From Toxorhynchites rutilus septentrionalis (taxonomy: Eukaryota; Arthropoda; Insecta; Diptera; Culicidae), in assembly GCF_029784135.1 (NCBI RefSeq), contig NC_073745.1, positions 164,919,328 through 164,983,327 of the forward strand: 64,000 nt of DNA. Direction: 5' to 3'. The position numbers and the translations under genes were made by a program. Below are positions 1 through 10,804 of this stretch, piece by piece. The notes under the pieces were generated by a model. It saw nothing but the letters and a program-made list of their open reading frames with translations. It had not been told where the DNA came from and did not search any database. Numbering within the stretch: position 1 is the first letter of the stretch; every line of letters starts with the position of its first letter.

Positions 1-430
1 GACAAGTTAAGGGAAAGGCAAAGTCTCACTCGAACCGTGTAGGTCTCCAGTTTCCTGTTGGTCGCATTCACTGATTGCTCCGTAAGGGTAACTAGGCCGA
101 ACGGATTGGTGCCGGAGCACCAGTATACCTAATAGCGGTTATAGAGTTTCGGCCGTCGGAGTGCTCGAGTTGGCTTGCAAAGCTGCTCACGACAATCAGA
201 AAACCCGCATGAAGAACAGAGCAGCTTCGGTTCGGCGCTCATCAAGGCAACAATTAGTTTCAGTGAGTGGCAAAGTGTTTCTCCGGCACGTCGCATTAAA
301 TTGTAATTTACTGAACAACATGTTACAAGCTGGATGGGAAGAAATTTTCCAACTGTGAAAGCTGTGGCGAGTGGCAAACGCAATAGCTAAACAGGAAGGT
401 TTAACCGAACAAGATGGGAATATCGAGTGA
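1..430 (+). pseudogene. Histone H2A pseudogene, 5' end cut by window edge
   Basis: Read from about base 10, one frame gives the H2A N-terminal region (GKAKSHSNRVGLQFPVGRIH, then a stop, then LLRKGN, then a stop, AERIGAGAPVYL). The match shifts to another frame at about 150 (VLELACKAAHDNQKTR). Two in-frame stops and a frameshift mean it cannot make a histone. At about 285-320 a remnant of the M1 MITE (ggcacgtcgcattaaa...aatttactg) interrupts the C-terminal half. A short H2A-tail-like stretch follows at 357-430. The same decayed H2A recurs at 25700-26131, 27030-27411, 31300-31600, 39533-40000 and 40890-41130, so this is a repeat family member and not a lone retrocopy. It still has histone-type 3' processing sequence just downstream. 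Confidence 0.85.
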
Positions 431-451
431 TAACAAAAACACAACACCAAA

Positions 452-467
452 GGTTCTTTTCAAAACC
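452..467 (+). promoter_or_regulatory. Histone mRNA 3' stem-loop, one stem change
   Basis: GGTTCTTTTCAAAACC fits the metazoan replication-dependent histone stem-loop (six-base stem, four-base loop, SLBP site) except for one stem mismatch. It is 85 bases past the decayed H2A tail. The intact version of the same site is at 31612-31627. Confidence 0.75.
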
Positions 468-589
468 ATCAACATATTCATAAAGAGTAAACAGTGAACT
501 AACCCATTTTTCAGGTAGATAGGTAGGTATTCACGTAGGAGAAGAAAATAAAACAATATATTTAAAATATATATTTAACAAAAGCTGTC

Positions 590-652
590 CCCTTTGTATA
601 GTCCTACGTCACTCCGGTTATGTCCCTGACATTACCCACCCGTCTTTTTCCA
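590..652 (+). repeat. 3' terminus of histone-bearing repeat unit
   Basis: Contains tagtcctacgtcactccgg and an acattacccacccgtc tail ending in a T-run. The same terminus recurs at 25490-25540 (reverse), 31760-31812 and 42080-42130, and in diverged form at 33770-33822, 35190-35253 and 37968-38018. From 653 to about 890 I see no recognisable gene; that stretch holds only a GTG/CAC-rich patch. Confidence 0.7.
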
Positions 653-890
653 TGTCAGCACACCAACACACCGTGTTTTGAGTGGTGGTGGTGTGGTGTC
701 CAATTGGCTTCTTCTACTCTACACACTGCCGGTGCTTGGGGTGGAAATGCAAGAGAAACTGTACACCATGTTCGTACATCATGTAAAACATTAGGATTAA
801 ACATCGTATATCCAAATATACTATGAATACATACATGTCACATTTTCAAACATAGGTACGAAAAAATCATGTTTGTGTTCAAACACAAAA

Positions 891-2650
891 CTGCGAAGTT
901 GTTTTTGACGTAGATTAAGGGTGCCAAATCAGAATACAGGTCACGTTTTTATGAAATAAAGTTAACGTTAATAACTATTTTTGCCGCGAACGGATTTGGC
1001 GATACCAAACGAATCGGAAATTCCCTAAGATTTGTTTGATATGCTATACATTACAATCCCATAGTCTTTATATGGTTTAAATTGATGAAAATTGGAAGCA
1101 TTCCCATTTCCTCATACATTTGTTCAGTCCATTCAAGTGCTTTCCCGAACAGAGCTGTTAATAACGAGCAACTTATCGACGAGCAACGAAGGGGAAATCG
1201 TAAGATGTAAAGTCTCCGTGAACAAAGGAAAAGAAGAAGAACAAAGGCCTAGAGTATAAGCAGTGGATCTCGTTGAGGAATACTTTCATTCTTCGTGAGG
1301 AAATCGACTGAACAACATCGTTGCTAGGCGAGCTGGACGGCGAGGGATCGAATGTCTTTCTCAAGGCATTGGGGGAGGTGGAGTAATATGATGGATAAAG
1401 TAAAGTTTTCCTATGGCCTTATTGGAGGTTAGAGACTAAGGAACTGAAGATGTTTAAAATCTCAAACAAGGAAGGAAGGCAAACTTTCAGTATCGTTCTG
1501 TATTAAAAGCAATGAATATGTCCTCGTTTCGGATTGAGCTGTGGACGCAATCATTGCATCAAACTGACGCCATTGTATTAAGGTTCTGAGCTACACAATT
1601 GTGTGAGGAATCATCAAGCTAGGATATCGTCAGCTGAACAATAAAATAAATGTTTTGGAATTTTGTCAGTGATTTGGTTTCGCATGACCGTAGGAAAACT
1701 CTCTGCACAAAGCATGACAGCTAAGCTAATCTAGACTGGCAATATTAACAGAAAGGGTTTCTGCTGAGAAGAGCGCAAAACGGAGATAAGTGTGTGTATA
1801 TTTAGTTGCTTCGAGTCATCGATATATGGATTTTTGTGTACGTACGTGCGTGCTTCATAACCCGTACGTAAAAATAGTGCATCTTCGCTACGCTGAAACC
1901 CCATTTGTATCTGCTCCCTTGTGCATTGGCCCTGTAACGATGCAACAATCGGCTAATTTTTTATGCTATGATTGACAATTGTTTGGTGTTGCAAATCATG
2001 CAGTCGTAATGATAAATATAAACAAGGAGGAGAGATAGCGGGAGGGAAATATTTACACTAGGGTATTAGTAATGTCTCACTGCTGAGGCAAATATTCAGC
2101 CTTTTTCCAAGCAGTTTACATTGTTTGTTTTCTGTCATCAATGAATTGAACTGACATTATGGCGAAGCAGGTGTTAAGGTTGTGCAACAAAAAATTAATT
2201 GGGGAATATCAAGTCATTCAATAAGTTACATTAAGTTAATAATTTATTTGGGCTCGCGTGCCAGTCGCAAAACTGGTTTCAACTAGGATTGCATTTGCGC
2301 TAATCTTGATCATAATGAAGCAGTGCTACTCTTTTCGAGGTTGTTGTGATTAACAAATAGAGTTTATTTCGTCGCCAAGAAATTAAATGTAGTTCTGGAA
2401 TTTTGTATGTGATTTGGTTTCGCTTGCCAGTAGCAAAACTTTATTCACTCAGGATGACAGCTGCGCTTAACTCGAGCATGTATTGTTCTGCGAGCACAAG
2501 CATGAATCATCAAACAATTATCGTCAAATGATTCTACAATAAAAAAAAACATTTCAGGGCGACCAAACTGGTAGAATGGTTATTTCAAAATTTTCGTGAG
2601 TTATTGTAGAGTATAAATTAATACACTAAAGCTACTATGTTCATACTAGT
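891..2650 (+). repeat. Repeat unit B, copy 1
   Basis: Begins at a degraded GACGTAG terminus, then a segment shared with 29041-30372 and 31812-33822 (gtgccaaatcagaataca, gaaataaagttaacg, gaacagagctgttaataacg). A TATA-like promoter (gagtataagcagtgg) lies near 1251-1265. After it comes a stretch (cgagctggacggcgagggat) also found near 27630 and 37040. The copy fades out after 2560-2640, where it still matches the acatttcagag...attctacaat part of the other copies. No intact coding region is visible. Confidence 0.7.
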
Positions 2651-4488
2651 TCCATATTTTGGTTAAATTTGATGAACCTCTGTGCGAAAATGGGGCCACT
2701 CGAATCGTATGCAATCGCGAGAAGTAAACAGCTACACAGAATTGCACCGGTGCGGCTGTCAGTGTCCCCTCGCGCCACCCTAAATCGGCCAGACCAAGCG
2801 AACAAAATAGCTCGTCTCCTTACCTTAGCTATCGTACAATCAAACCATATGTACTCGGATTCAACATAACTGCACTCAAGACTATGTTGACAGTGGATCC
2901 GAGCTCACACAAAAATTTGACTGCACAACTGACGAAAAAAAAACAAACCACTCTGCCCGCTCGAAGCAGCAAGTCCGAACAAAGCGAGGGAAAGCAATAC
3001 ATCCACACCAATATCATTCAATGCAGCTGCAATCCCACGACCTTAACATCTCGTACGGCCACCTCTCGCACACAGTCGCATCCACCATCACAGTACACGA
3101 GAGTGTGTATATGAACACTGAATCTGATTTTAAAATCCGAGTTCCTCGACCCTTTGAAAAAAAAGGCTCAACATAGAATCGACGAGGAAAGACATTTGAA
3201 ATTATAATTCTGCAACCACCTTATTTGGAATCCAGAATTTAAAAAAAAACAACATAGTTTATAGTACAGCACAAACTCGAAAAAAAGAGAAAAAAATAAA
3301 TACAAATACATACAAACACATATACAAACATTTGCGAACAGTAGGGTTGAGTGACCAAATCCTTCTCCTCCATTTTCCAAGTCCTTCTGTATGCAGAGAA
3401 TAATATTTTTTGGCAACAATACAAGCTAATCACAATCTACACAAACTACTTTAGATACGCAACATAAAGTGAATTCGGACAACTCCATAATGTGAGGTAC
3501 ATCCTGGAGTTCAGAGTCAGTCATTTCAAGATGAATTCAAATGGCAGCTTACATTGCAACTGCTGCAGCCCAGTTAACGAAACCGAACATTAGGACGCAC
3601 TCGCTAGAGAGGATGATGAATCTCACTCTCCGGATCAATTCGCCACTCGCTCAGAAATACGCTACACACACACACACACACACATCCGCCCGTCACCTCC
3701 ACATATTCGAGTCACTGATTGCAGCGGGAACTCCTGTTTTGCCTATGATTGTACTCAAATCTGGAACCGTTAACACACAGCTGCTATATGAAATGAAATG
3801 AAATAAAATCTCTACCCACACCCACAGGAACCCACAATAAATTAAATGTAATGTTTATAATATGTATGAGATAGGAATGAAAAATAAAACTTAGCTCGTA
3901 TCCTCAGTCCAGCGATGTCAGCGCTTTCTTTCGATGTGATACGTTCACTACGGCGGTGCAAAAAAAACCAAAGAACATCTTCATACTCGTTAGCAACTCC
4001 AAATCAATCACATGAAGCTAAGCATAGATTTTCCCATAACATATATTTGTAAACAGTCTTCCCGAAACCGATTACGCGACGATAAGAACACAACACGCAT
4101 TTGAGAGCGCGAGAACTGAGAGAGACACGAAACCGAGAGCGTGACGAACAAGAGCACATTGCGAGAGTGCCGACAATCAGGAGCACAACGTTAGAGAAAA
4201 TTCTAACTAACAAATAATTACGAGCCGAAGAAAAATGGCTTCTCTCGATCTGATGTCACTTTTTATTTTTATCTCACTATAAAACATGTAATTCAACCGA
4301 ATTTCACTGGTTTTCATTCTACTAGAACAATGTTCATCAGTTTCACTGGTTATGACACTTTAAAACGGCAGGAATCGCAAGCACATAAAGGTCAAAGCAC
4401 GGAGCGCAAAAACACACGTCCACTCCAGTACGCTACTCAACCCGAACTCCAGACCGAAAAAATATTTCAGGCATCCAATAACTGAATA
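2651..4488. other. Unassigned sequence with a short CA repeat
   Basis: No gene or recognised mobile element found. A (CA)n tract of about 20 bases lies at 3664-3684. 4080-4200 is rich in gagag/cgag motifs. The open frames here are short and lack family similarity. Confidence 0.4.
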
Positions 4489-4745
4489 CAGTAAGTTACA
4501 TTTAATTCGTCATTGACATAATAGGGTAGACCTGCAATGGACAAGTTTAATTGAACATTTTCACCTCAAATTGGACATTTTTGTAAACATCGAGTTCGGG
4601 GCCCAAGTTATGACCCCACATTGAAAGTCGCCTCCAGATGCGACACTGTTCCACTGTTTTCGCGAATGTCCAATTACAAGTCGAAATCGTCTCCAATGCG
4701 ACACTGAGCGGTGCCTCGGCATGTCGTATTGAATAAAAATTACTG
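4489..4745. mobile_element. MITE family M1, copy a
   Basis: Starts CAGTAAGTTACATTTAAT and ends with the inverted copy ATTGAATAAAAATTACTG. The interior carries the family's hallmark segments (ttggacatttttgtaaac, tatgaccccacattgaaa, tccaatgcgacactgagcgg). Other copies: 5267-5502, 19018/25260 (split), 26535-26761, 30659-30885, 40249-40474. It is short, has terminal inverted repeats and no coding capacity. Confidence 0.8.
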
Positions 4746-5266
4746 TATTTGCTTGTCGTGTTTTGTGTCGAATATATTTCATCAGTACACGTTGATCAAA
4801 CTTTATCAGTCGAAAAGAGCCAAATATTTGACTTCGACCAAACATTGTATGATCACCCTAAGTACCTTGTCTGTAATGTTCTAAGGACCTTGTCTATCTT
4901 TTATATTCCCACCTTATCATACTCGTCTTGTTTGTTATCATGAAATGATTCAGTGTGATCAGCCTGAAGCGGACCTTACACGGTCAAATTTATTGACAAT
5001 ATGATGACATCTGAGAGCATAATGACAGCTGAACATGGCCGACAACGCAGAAATCCGGATTTTCTGATTTTCGAGCATCAATATCGTGACATTTCATATG
5101 GATGCATGATGTTGACGTTTTACCTCACGGACTTTCAGACTGAGTTGCCAGATTTGCAAGCGGACATTTAATGTTTGTTAGTCTTTTTTGCGATTGCAAT
5201 TAAAATTTATAAACTTCTGAAATTGTAGGAATCATAAATGAAAGCTTTTGGTTTGGAAAGCTGATA

Positions 5267-5502
5267 TAGTAATTTACATTTAATGCGACATGCCGGAGAA
5301 CCACTCAGTGTCGCACTGGACGCGATTTGACCTGTAATTGGACATTGAAGATGAGAGTGGTACAGCGTCGACGTCTGGCGGCGAATGTCAATGTGGGGCC
5401 ATAATTTGGGCCTGAACTCGATGTTTACAAAAATGACTAACTAAACGTGTCGCATACAGGTCTGTCCAATTAGAAAAATGTCGCATTAAATGTAAATTAC
5501 TG
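5267..5502. mobile_element. MITE family M1, copy b (complete)
   Basis: Best-preserved copy: termini TAGTAATTTACATTTAATGC and GCATTAAATGTAAATTACTG are inverted repeats of about 25 bp around a 236-bp non-coding body. Confidence 0.85.
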
Positions 5503-5768
5503 TACCTAAAATAGCAAAATACAGTACTTTTCGCGATACAAATCAAAACCTCAAAGTAACTGACAATGTGATGGTGAGAGAGTGAATGAAAATTAACAAC
5601 GTCTTAGGAATGTTTTTAACATTGAACTCGGTCATTCTTTGCGCTAGCGAGCGGGGCAGCCACTTTAGTCTAAGTTGTGTGTTTCTTCACACTCCACTAT
5701 AAAATTTGGAGAATGAGAAGATCTGGGAAAATCACAGGTGAAAAAACATCACGTGTTAATTCAAGTTA

Positions 5769-5903
5769 CAGTAGAATCCCGATTATCCGTGAATAGTCGG
5801 GATGATTTTTAAACATAGAAACTATGTTTTATCAATACAGAAATAGATACAGATACAGATAATCGGGGTACAGATACAGATACAGATAATCGGAGTTCTA
5901 CTG
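5769..5903. mobile_element. pogo/Tigger-like MITE
   Basis: CAGTAGAATCCCGATTATCC at the left and GATAATCGGAGTTCTACTG at the right form imperfect inverted repeats of about 20 bp of the pogo type. The body has short tandem agatacag repeats. Length 135 bp. Confidence 0.6.
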
Positions 5904-6553
5904 TCATAGTCTTATTTATCGAATAAAAACATTTGCTTGCAGATAATATAATTTGCATATATTTTCACAATCTAAAATAATTTGGCATCCCTGAAACTGA
6001 AAGGATCAGTCTGTATTTGTGAAGCGAGTATTATGATGTGTTTTTGAGAAGGAAAAACGAGTTTTAAAGTGTAAATTATGAATGAAAATTAACTTTTCCA
6101 AATCAAATTAGTATTCTATGTGAATGCAAATCACTTTTTTTCTGCAGGTGGTGAGAAAATCCCATACAAAAATTGTATCTGAAACTGACGTTATATAATA
6201 ATAATAAATTTTAGTAGGAATATCTGAAAATTCATAGAAAATAGGTTAAGTTGGAGTTAGGACTACGCGCTTCAACTAATTAAATAATACCAAGTAGATA
6301 TTTTCATTCAAATTTTACCAATTGAAAATTGCCTTTTAGCCTTCTAATCTGATGGAGAATAGTTTGGATCCCAAACTCGAATGTCACCACTAGCCATCGC
6401 GGATATTTTCGTTGTCTCGGGTTGAGGGCGATATTGACCGTGTAAGGTGGCAAAATATTGATTGAGGTTAGATCGGATGTCGAAAGCCTAGCTGTCACGA
6501 TATAGAAGACACTTATTGTCAATCAGTTTGATCGTGTAAGGTGCCCATGAGGG

Positions 6554-6632
6554 CATCCGTATACTAGCACATAGGATTTGACAGCGTCAAACATGTCCGG
6601 GTCGCAAATGCAATTTGCGACCACTGTCACCT
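6554..6632 (+). repeat. Direct repeat R1 (also at 8546-8625)
   Basis: The block gcatccgtatactagcacat through caatttgcgaccactgtcac is repeated almost base for base about 2 kb downstream, where it is joined to a different flank. Confidence 0.75.
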
Positions 6633-7056
6633 AAGACAAGACCAGACAACTGGCTTCTTACTCTTCTTCGTCGTCCAAAAACGAAGCCATGACATGAAGA
6701 TACCAGAGCTGCCAAATATTATAAAATATCGGATTTTTCAAATTTCTATTTTAATGAATCGTAACATTTGGTTGGTGCGAATTCAATGATTATTGCATAT
6801 TTTCAAATAGACAATCTCAAAAATATGCTTTAAAAGGATAAAATCAGATAATTCAGTGATTCAAAAGTTATGAATTTTTAAAAAAGGCACTTTTAGGAAA
6901 AAGTTGAAAAAAATGATTTTTCGGACCACCCTAAAATAAGAAAAGGTCACCCTAACGAAAAAATAAAAAATACGGGTCTAATATTTTGCAATAAAGAAAG
7001 AAACTACCACTTTTCATGGAAATCTGAGGAGCACTATATCGGTTTGACATGAAATG

Positions 7057-7059
<3 letters not shown>

Positions 7060-7111
<52 letters not shown>
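7060..7111. repeat. (TA)n microsatellite
   Basis: Pure TA dinucleotide run of about 50 bases. Confidence 0.97.
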
Positions 7112-7113
<2 letters not shown>

Positions 7114-7404
7114 TTTTCAATTCAATCAAAATATAGTAACAAAATAATTAGGTAAAACGTGTATACAATTCCTTCACATTTCCTCTAAACTAAGTATCGT
7201 AATATCAATTAAATTCATTTTTTTTCTAAATTCAATACAAACCCAACGTAATTTATTTTTATTGGCAACACTGGAAAAATCGACTTTGTTTACAAAATTT
7301 ATCGAAATCGACCAATCAGAAATCAGAACGACTGACAGAAATTTGGTCCGTATCTGACAGAAATTTGGTCCGTAAAAGACCCCCTATTGTCTGATCTTAT
7401 CTTA

Positions 7405-7790
7405 GCTGTCACTCGCGAGAACTGCCAAACTCTCAAGCTGGTGTAAAACAAGGCACTTAACATACTACCAGGTGGGTCAAAACGTGAAGTGGTTTTCTGC
7501 AGCCATTTAAAAAATACACAAAAGTAAATTAAGACGATTGAGCACAATTTGTGGAATATACTGATACTTTATGAAATACTCATTGCTATATTCATTATAT
7601 TCATTACGTTTTACGCTGCAAGCGTTTCATTTATTGTCTTTGCGTTGAAGGCACCATAATGATTTGCGCCATTTGGAAAACGAAATTAAGGACGAAATTA
7701 ACACACTTCTAGAACAAAAAATAATGAATGAAAATTTACTTTTCTGTATTCAATATGTATTCTATGTAATAGAGTAATACGTTTCCTCGA
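7405..7790 (+). repeat. Direct repeat R2 (also at about 8617-9000)
   Basis: About 380 bases from ctgtcactcgcgagaactgc to gtattctatgtaat recur about 1.2 kb downstream, essentially identical. It contains no gene; the short frames inside are unrelated to known proteins. The identity suggests a recent local duplication or two recent insertions of one element. Confidence 0.75.
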
Positions 7791-8266
7791 AAATTGTGAA
7801 ATAATATGAAACTGAAATTGTGTTTGATGCTGATTTTATATTATAATGGTGAGTTTTTGTGATTATTGTGTTGTAAAATATTTGGAAATATACAACCAAA
7901 TGGCTAAGTAAGCGTCAGGACTACGTGTTTTAAGTAATCGAATAACTTAAAAATCTACATACTATTTATAAGATTTCAAAACTACCTTCTTTAAATTTTC
8001 ACGAATTTAACGATTATTTCGAGTTAAATATGACGTTTACGCAGCAGCTAAATACAACTGAAATTATTGAAATAATGCAGAATTCATTCAAACCCTTTTA
8101 TTTCACTTAAATTCTTTCAATTTCTTAAGTTGGTTTACATTATAATATAATACTACATTTCAAGTGATCAACCTAGGGTTCTACGTTTTATATTATCATT
8201 CAGACCCTTGTGATCATCATGATCATTACATTTCACATAAATTTTTTTTTCAAAAAACAATTCTTT

Positions 8267-9155
8267 TTTTAGTTAGCGAATGGGCGCACCTTGTTCCATA
8301 GATTTGCCTTGAGTTCGCCGAGTAATTTGATAGGTTTGGCAATGACAGCTAAATTTGTAGCACATCTTGACTCGCGGATCATATCCCCTTGCCCGGGGCT
8401 TGAGTGTGATGGAACAAAACATTCCACCTTATAGCGAATTCGTTTTTGTTCAGTTTCAACCCCAGTGCCGCACTAACTGCTGTCAAAACGTTTTTTTATT
8501 CACTCAGTTTCGCATTCAGTGTCGCACTAGTTCGCCCAGCCTGAGGGCATCCGTATACTAGCACATAGGATTTGACAGCGTCAAACATGTCCGGGTCGCA
8601 AATGCAATTTGCGACCACTGTCACTCGCGAGAACTGCCAAACTCTCAAGCTGGTGTAAAACAAGGCACTTAACATACTACCAGGTGGGTCAAAACGTGAA
8701 GTGGTTTTCTGCAGCCATTTAAAAATACACAAAAGTAAATTAAGACGATTGAGCACAATTTGTGGAATATACTGATACTTTATGAAATACTCATTGCTAT
8801 ATTCATTATATTCATTACGTTTTACGCTGCAAGCGTTTCATTTATTGTCTTTGCGTTGAAGGCACCATAATGATTTGCGCCATTTGGAAAACGAAATTAA
8901 GGACGAAATTAACACACTTCTAGAACAAAAAATAATGAATGAAAATTTACTTTTCTGTATTCAATATGTATTCTATGTAATTTCTATGTAAAATTTTTTT
9001 TTTCAAATTCAAATTCTTTTTTTAGTTAGCGAATGGGCGCACCTTGTTCCATAGATTTGCCTTGAGTTCGCCGAGTAATTTGATAGGTTTGGCAATGACA
9101 GCTAAATTTGTAGCACATCTTGACTCGCGGATCATATCCCCTTGCCCGGGGCTTG
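8267..9155 (+). repeat. Repeat R3 pair enclosing R1/R2 second copies
   Basis: The segment tagttagcgaatgggcgcac through ccttgcccggggcttgag occurs at 8267-8403 and again at 9019-9155. Between them lie the second copies of R1 and R2. The 6550-9240 stretch is thus a mosaic of duplicated blocks, with no coding sequence recognised. Confidence 0.65.
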
Positions 9156-9439
9156 AGTTCGCCCCGAAAACTGTTAGTTTTGCACTGAGATGTTTCACGG
9201 GTTGGCACTCGGGTTCACCAATACAACTATACTGAACTGTCAAGTTCCGAATATTATTTTGGAAAATCTAAAAATAAAGACTATGAGAATGGAAAACCTG
9301 CTGCTTTTGCTTTTGTATTATTGGAAGCGTAATCCAATTCGGATTCTGATTTTGAAGAGTATATTCGAGTAGACGGCATTAAGCTACGTGTGCTTTCATT
9401 GGGAGGTGAAAATAATGATGGATATTCAGGTGGAATAAA

Positions 9440-9830
9440 TTTCAAAATCAAAATTATGAATGAAAATTTACTTTAACGTATCGAATATTTATTTTATGTG
9501 ATTAAATAAGAGGATTTTTCCGATATCGCAGAAACATATTGAACGAAAACTGTGTCTAATGATGATTTTATATTATAATAGTAATTATTTGTGGAACAAA
9601 CAGGAAATGCATCGACAAATGGTTAAGTGAGTGTCAGAACTACATGTGTTAGGTAATCGAACAATATGAAGTACAAATTTTCATTCAAACTTTTATATGT
9701 TTACACTGCACTTGGCCCTTCTGATCTGATGGAGAACAATTTACCTCCCAAGCACTAATATCACCACCAGACGTCGACACTGTACATTTGCCGTCGTAAA
9801 TATAAACAAATCAGACTATATAACGTACAC
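9440..9830. repeat. Interspersed repeat family E
   Basis: Shares atgaatgaaaatttac, the tatattataatagtaa segment, a tcgaacaatatgaag segment and a ctgatctgatggagaa end with copies near 6060-6470, 7720-7990, 19150-19890 and 44060-44240, and in reverse at 48650-48970. Non-coding. It appears to be an old non-autonomous element. Confidence 0.5.
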
Positions 9831-10047
9831 CAACAAACCAACGCATTCGTGAAACTGAAAACGTTTTTTTATTACAGAGTCAGTTCGGCACTGACTCAGT
9901 TTTAAAAACGAATTCGCTATTATTAAACGCCTTGGATAGGATATAGGATTGTTTATATTTCATCACTTACCGGCCAGTTCGTCATAGTATCTATGCATTG
10001 GAGTGTTTAGTTAATTAGTTTAGGCGCAACAATCACGATTTGGAAGG

Positions 10048-10754
10048 ATGCAAATTATGTTCCTTGTTCTTCTGTTTGTCTCGTTTGTTTGGTGTGGTCC
10101 TGAAGAAAATGAAGGAGTGAAATATGCCAGCAAATGCGAGGCTTGCAAGATTCTAGCAACGGAATTAGAGGCTCGTCTTGCGGAGACGGGAAAATCCCGA
10201 GATGTGATTGAGTTGGGGTGAGTTTTGAATTGATTACAGTTAGTAGAATTATAAAGTATGTTTTTGTCCATTCAATATTTTCCAGATATTCTCTAGACGA
10301 TGTCAAACCAAAGAAACGGACGGAATATCGCAAAAGTGAATTGCGCCTGCTTGAGTCAATGGAAAATGTGTGCGAACGTATTCTGGAATATAACATCCAT
10401 AAAGAAAGGAAAGATAGCACCAGATTTGCTAAGGGAATGTCCCAAACGTTCCAAACCCTTCACGGATTGGTGAACAAAGGGGTAAAGGTTGATCTTGGTA
10501 TCCCGTACGAACTGTGGGATAAACCATCAGCTGAAATTACACAGATGAAAACCCAATGTGAAACAATGGTTGAAAACTACGAAGGTGCCATCGAAAATTG
10601 GTATTTCCACATGCAGGAGAAGAAGCCCCTTATTGAGTATTTATGCGAGGATCGTGTTTTGAAGGGGAAAAACCATAAATGTTTGTACGAACAACTTTCG
10701 GATTCGTCATCAGAGACTGAAAGTACTACGAAACAGGATAAGAACGAACTGTAA
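10048..10754 (+). CDS. CNPY3/4: Canopy family (CNPY3/4-type) ER protein, two exons
   Basis: Join 10048-10217 and 10286-10754, giving 212 residues. The 68-bp intron has a GTGAGT donor and a TTTTCCAG acceptor and splits the glycine codon at residue 57. Residues 1-16 are a hydrophobic signal peptide, followed by KYASKCEACK. Six cysteines (30, 33, 86, 148, 177, 189) fit the saposin-B-like canopy pattern. Conserved blocks include KSELRLLE, HKERKDSTRFAKGMS, KGVKV, IPYELW, and LCEDRVLKGK near the end. The C-terminus is KNEL, a KDEL-type ER retention variant. Vertebrate CNPY3/CNPY4 are ER co-chaperones for folding and export of Toll-like receptors; the same role for insect Toll clients is inference. 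I chose the ATG at 10048 because it is the first in frame and opens the signal peptide; the ATG at 10057 is a second option. The gene faces HDAC8, with stop codons 50 bp apart. Confidence 0.93.
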
Positions 10755-10804
10755 TGCGATGTTCAGTAGTAAAATATATATATGTTATAGTCCATTTACT
10801 GCAT

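Larger units (their letters stand above)
4971..6545. mobile_element. 1.57-kb non-autonomous DNA element with nested MITEs
   Basis: The left end GGACCTTACACGGTCAA plus ATTGACAAT is matched in inverted form by the right end (ATTGTCAATCAG...TTGATCGTGTAAGGTGCC). No transposase is visible. Two younger elements sit inside: M1 copy b (5267-5502) and a pogo-like MITE (5769-5903). I did not find an unambiguous target-site duplication. Confidence 0.55.
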
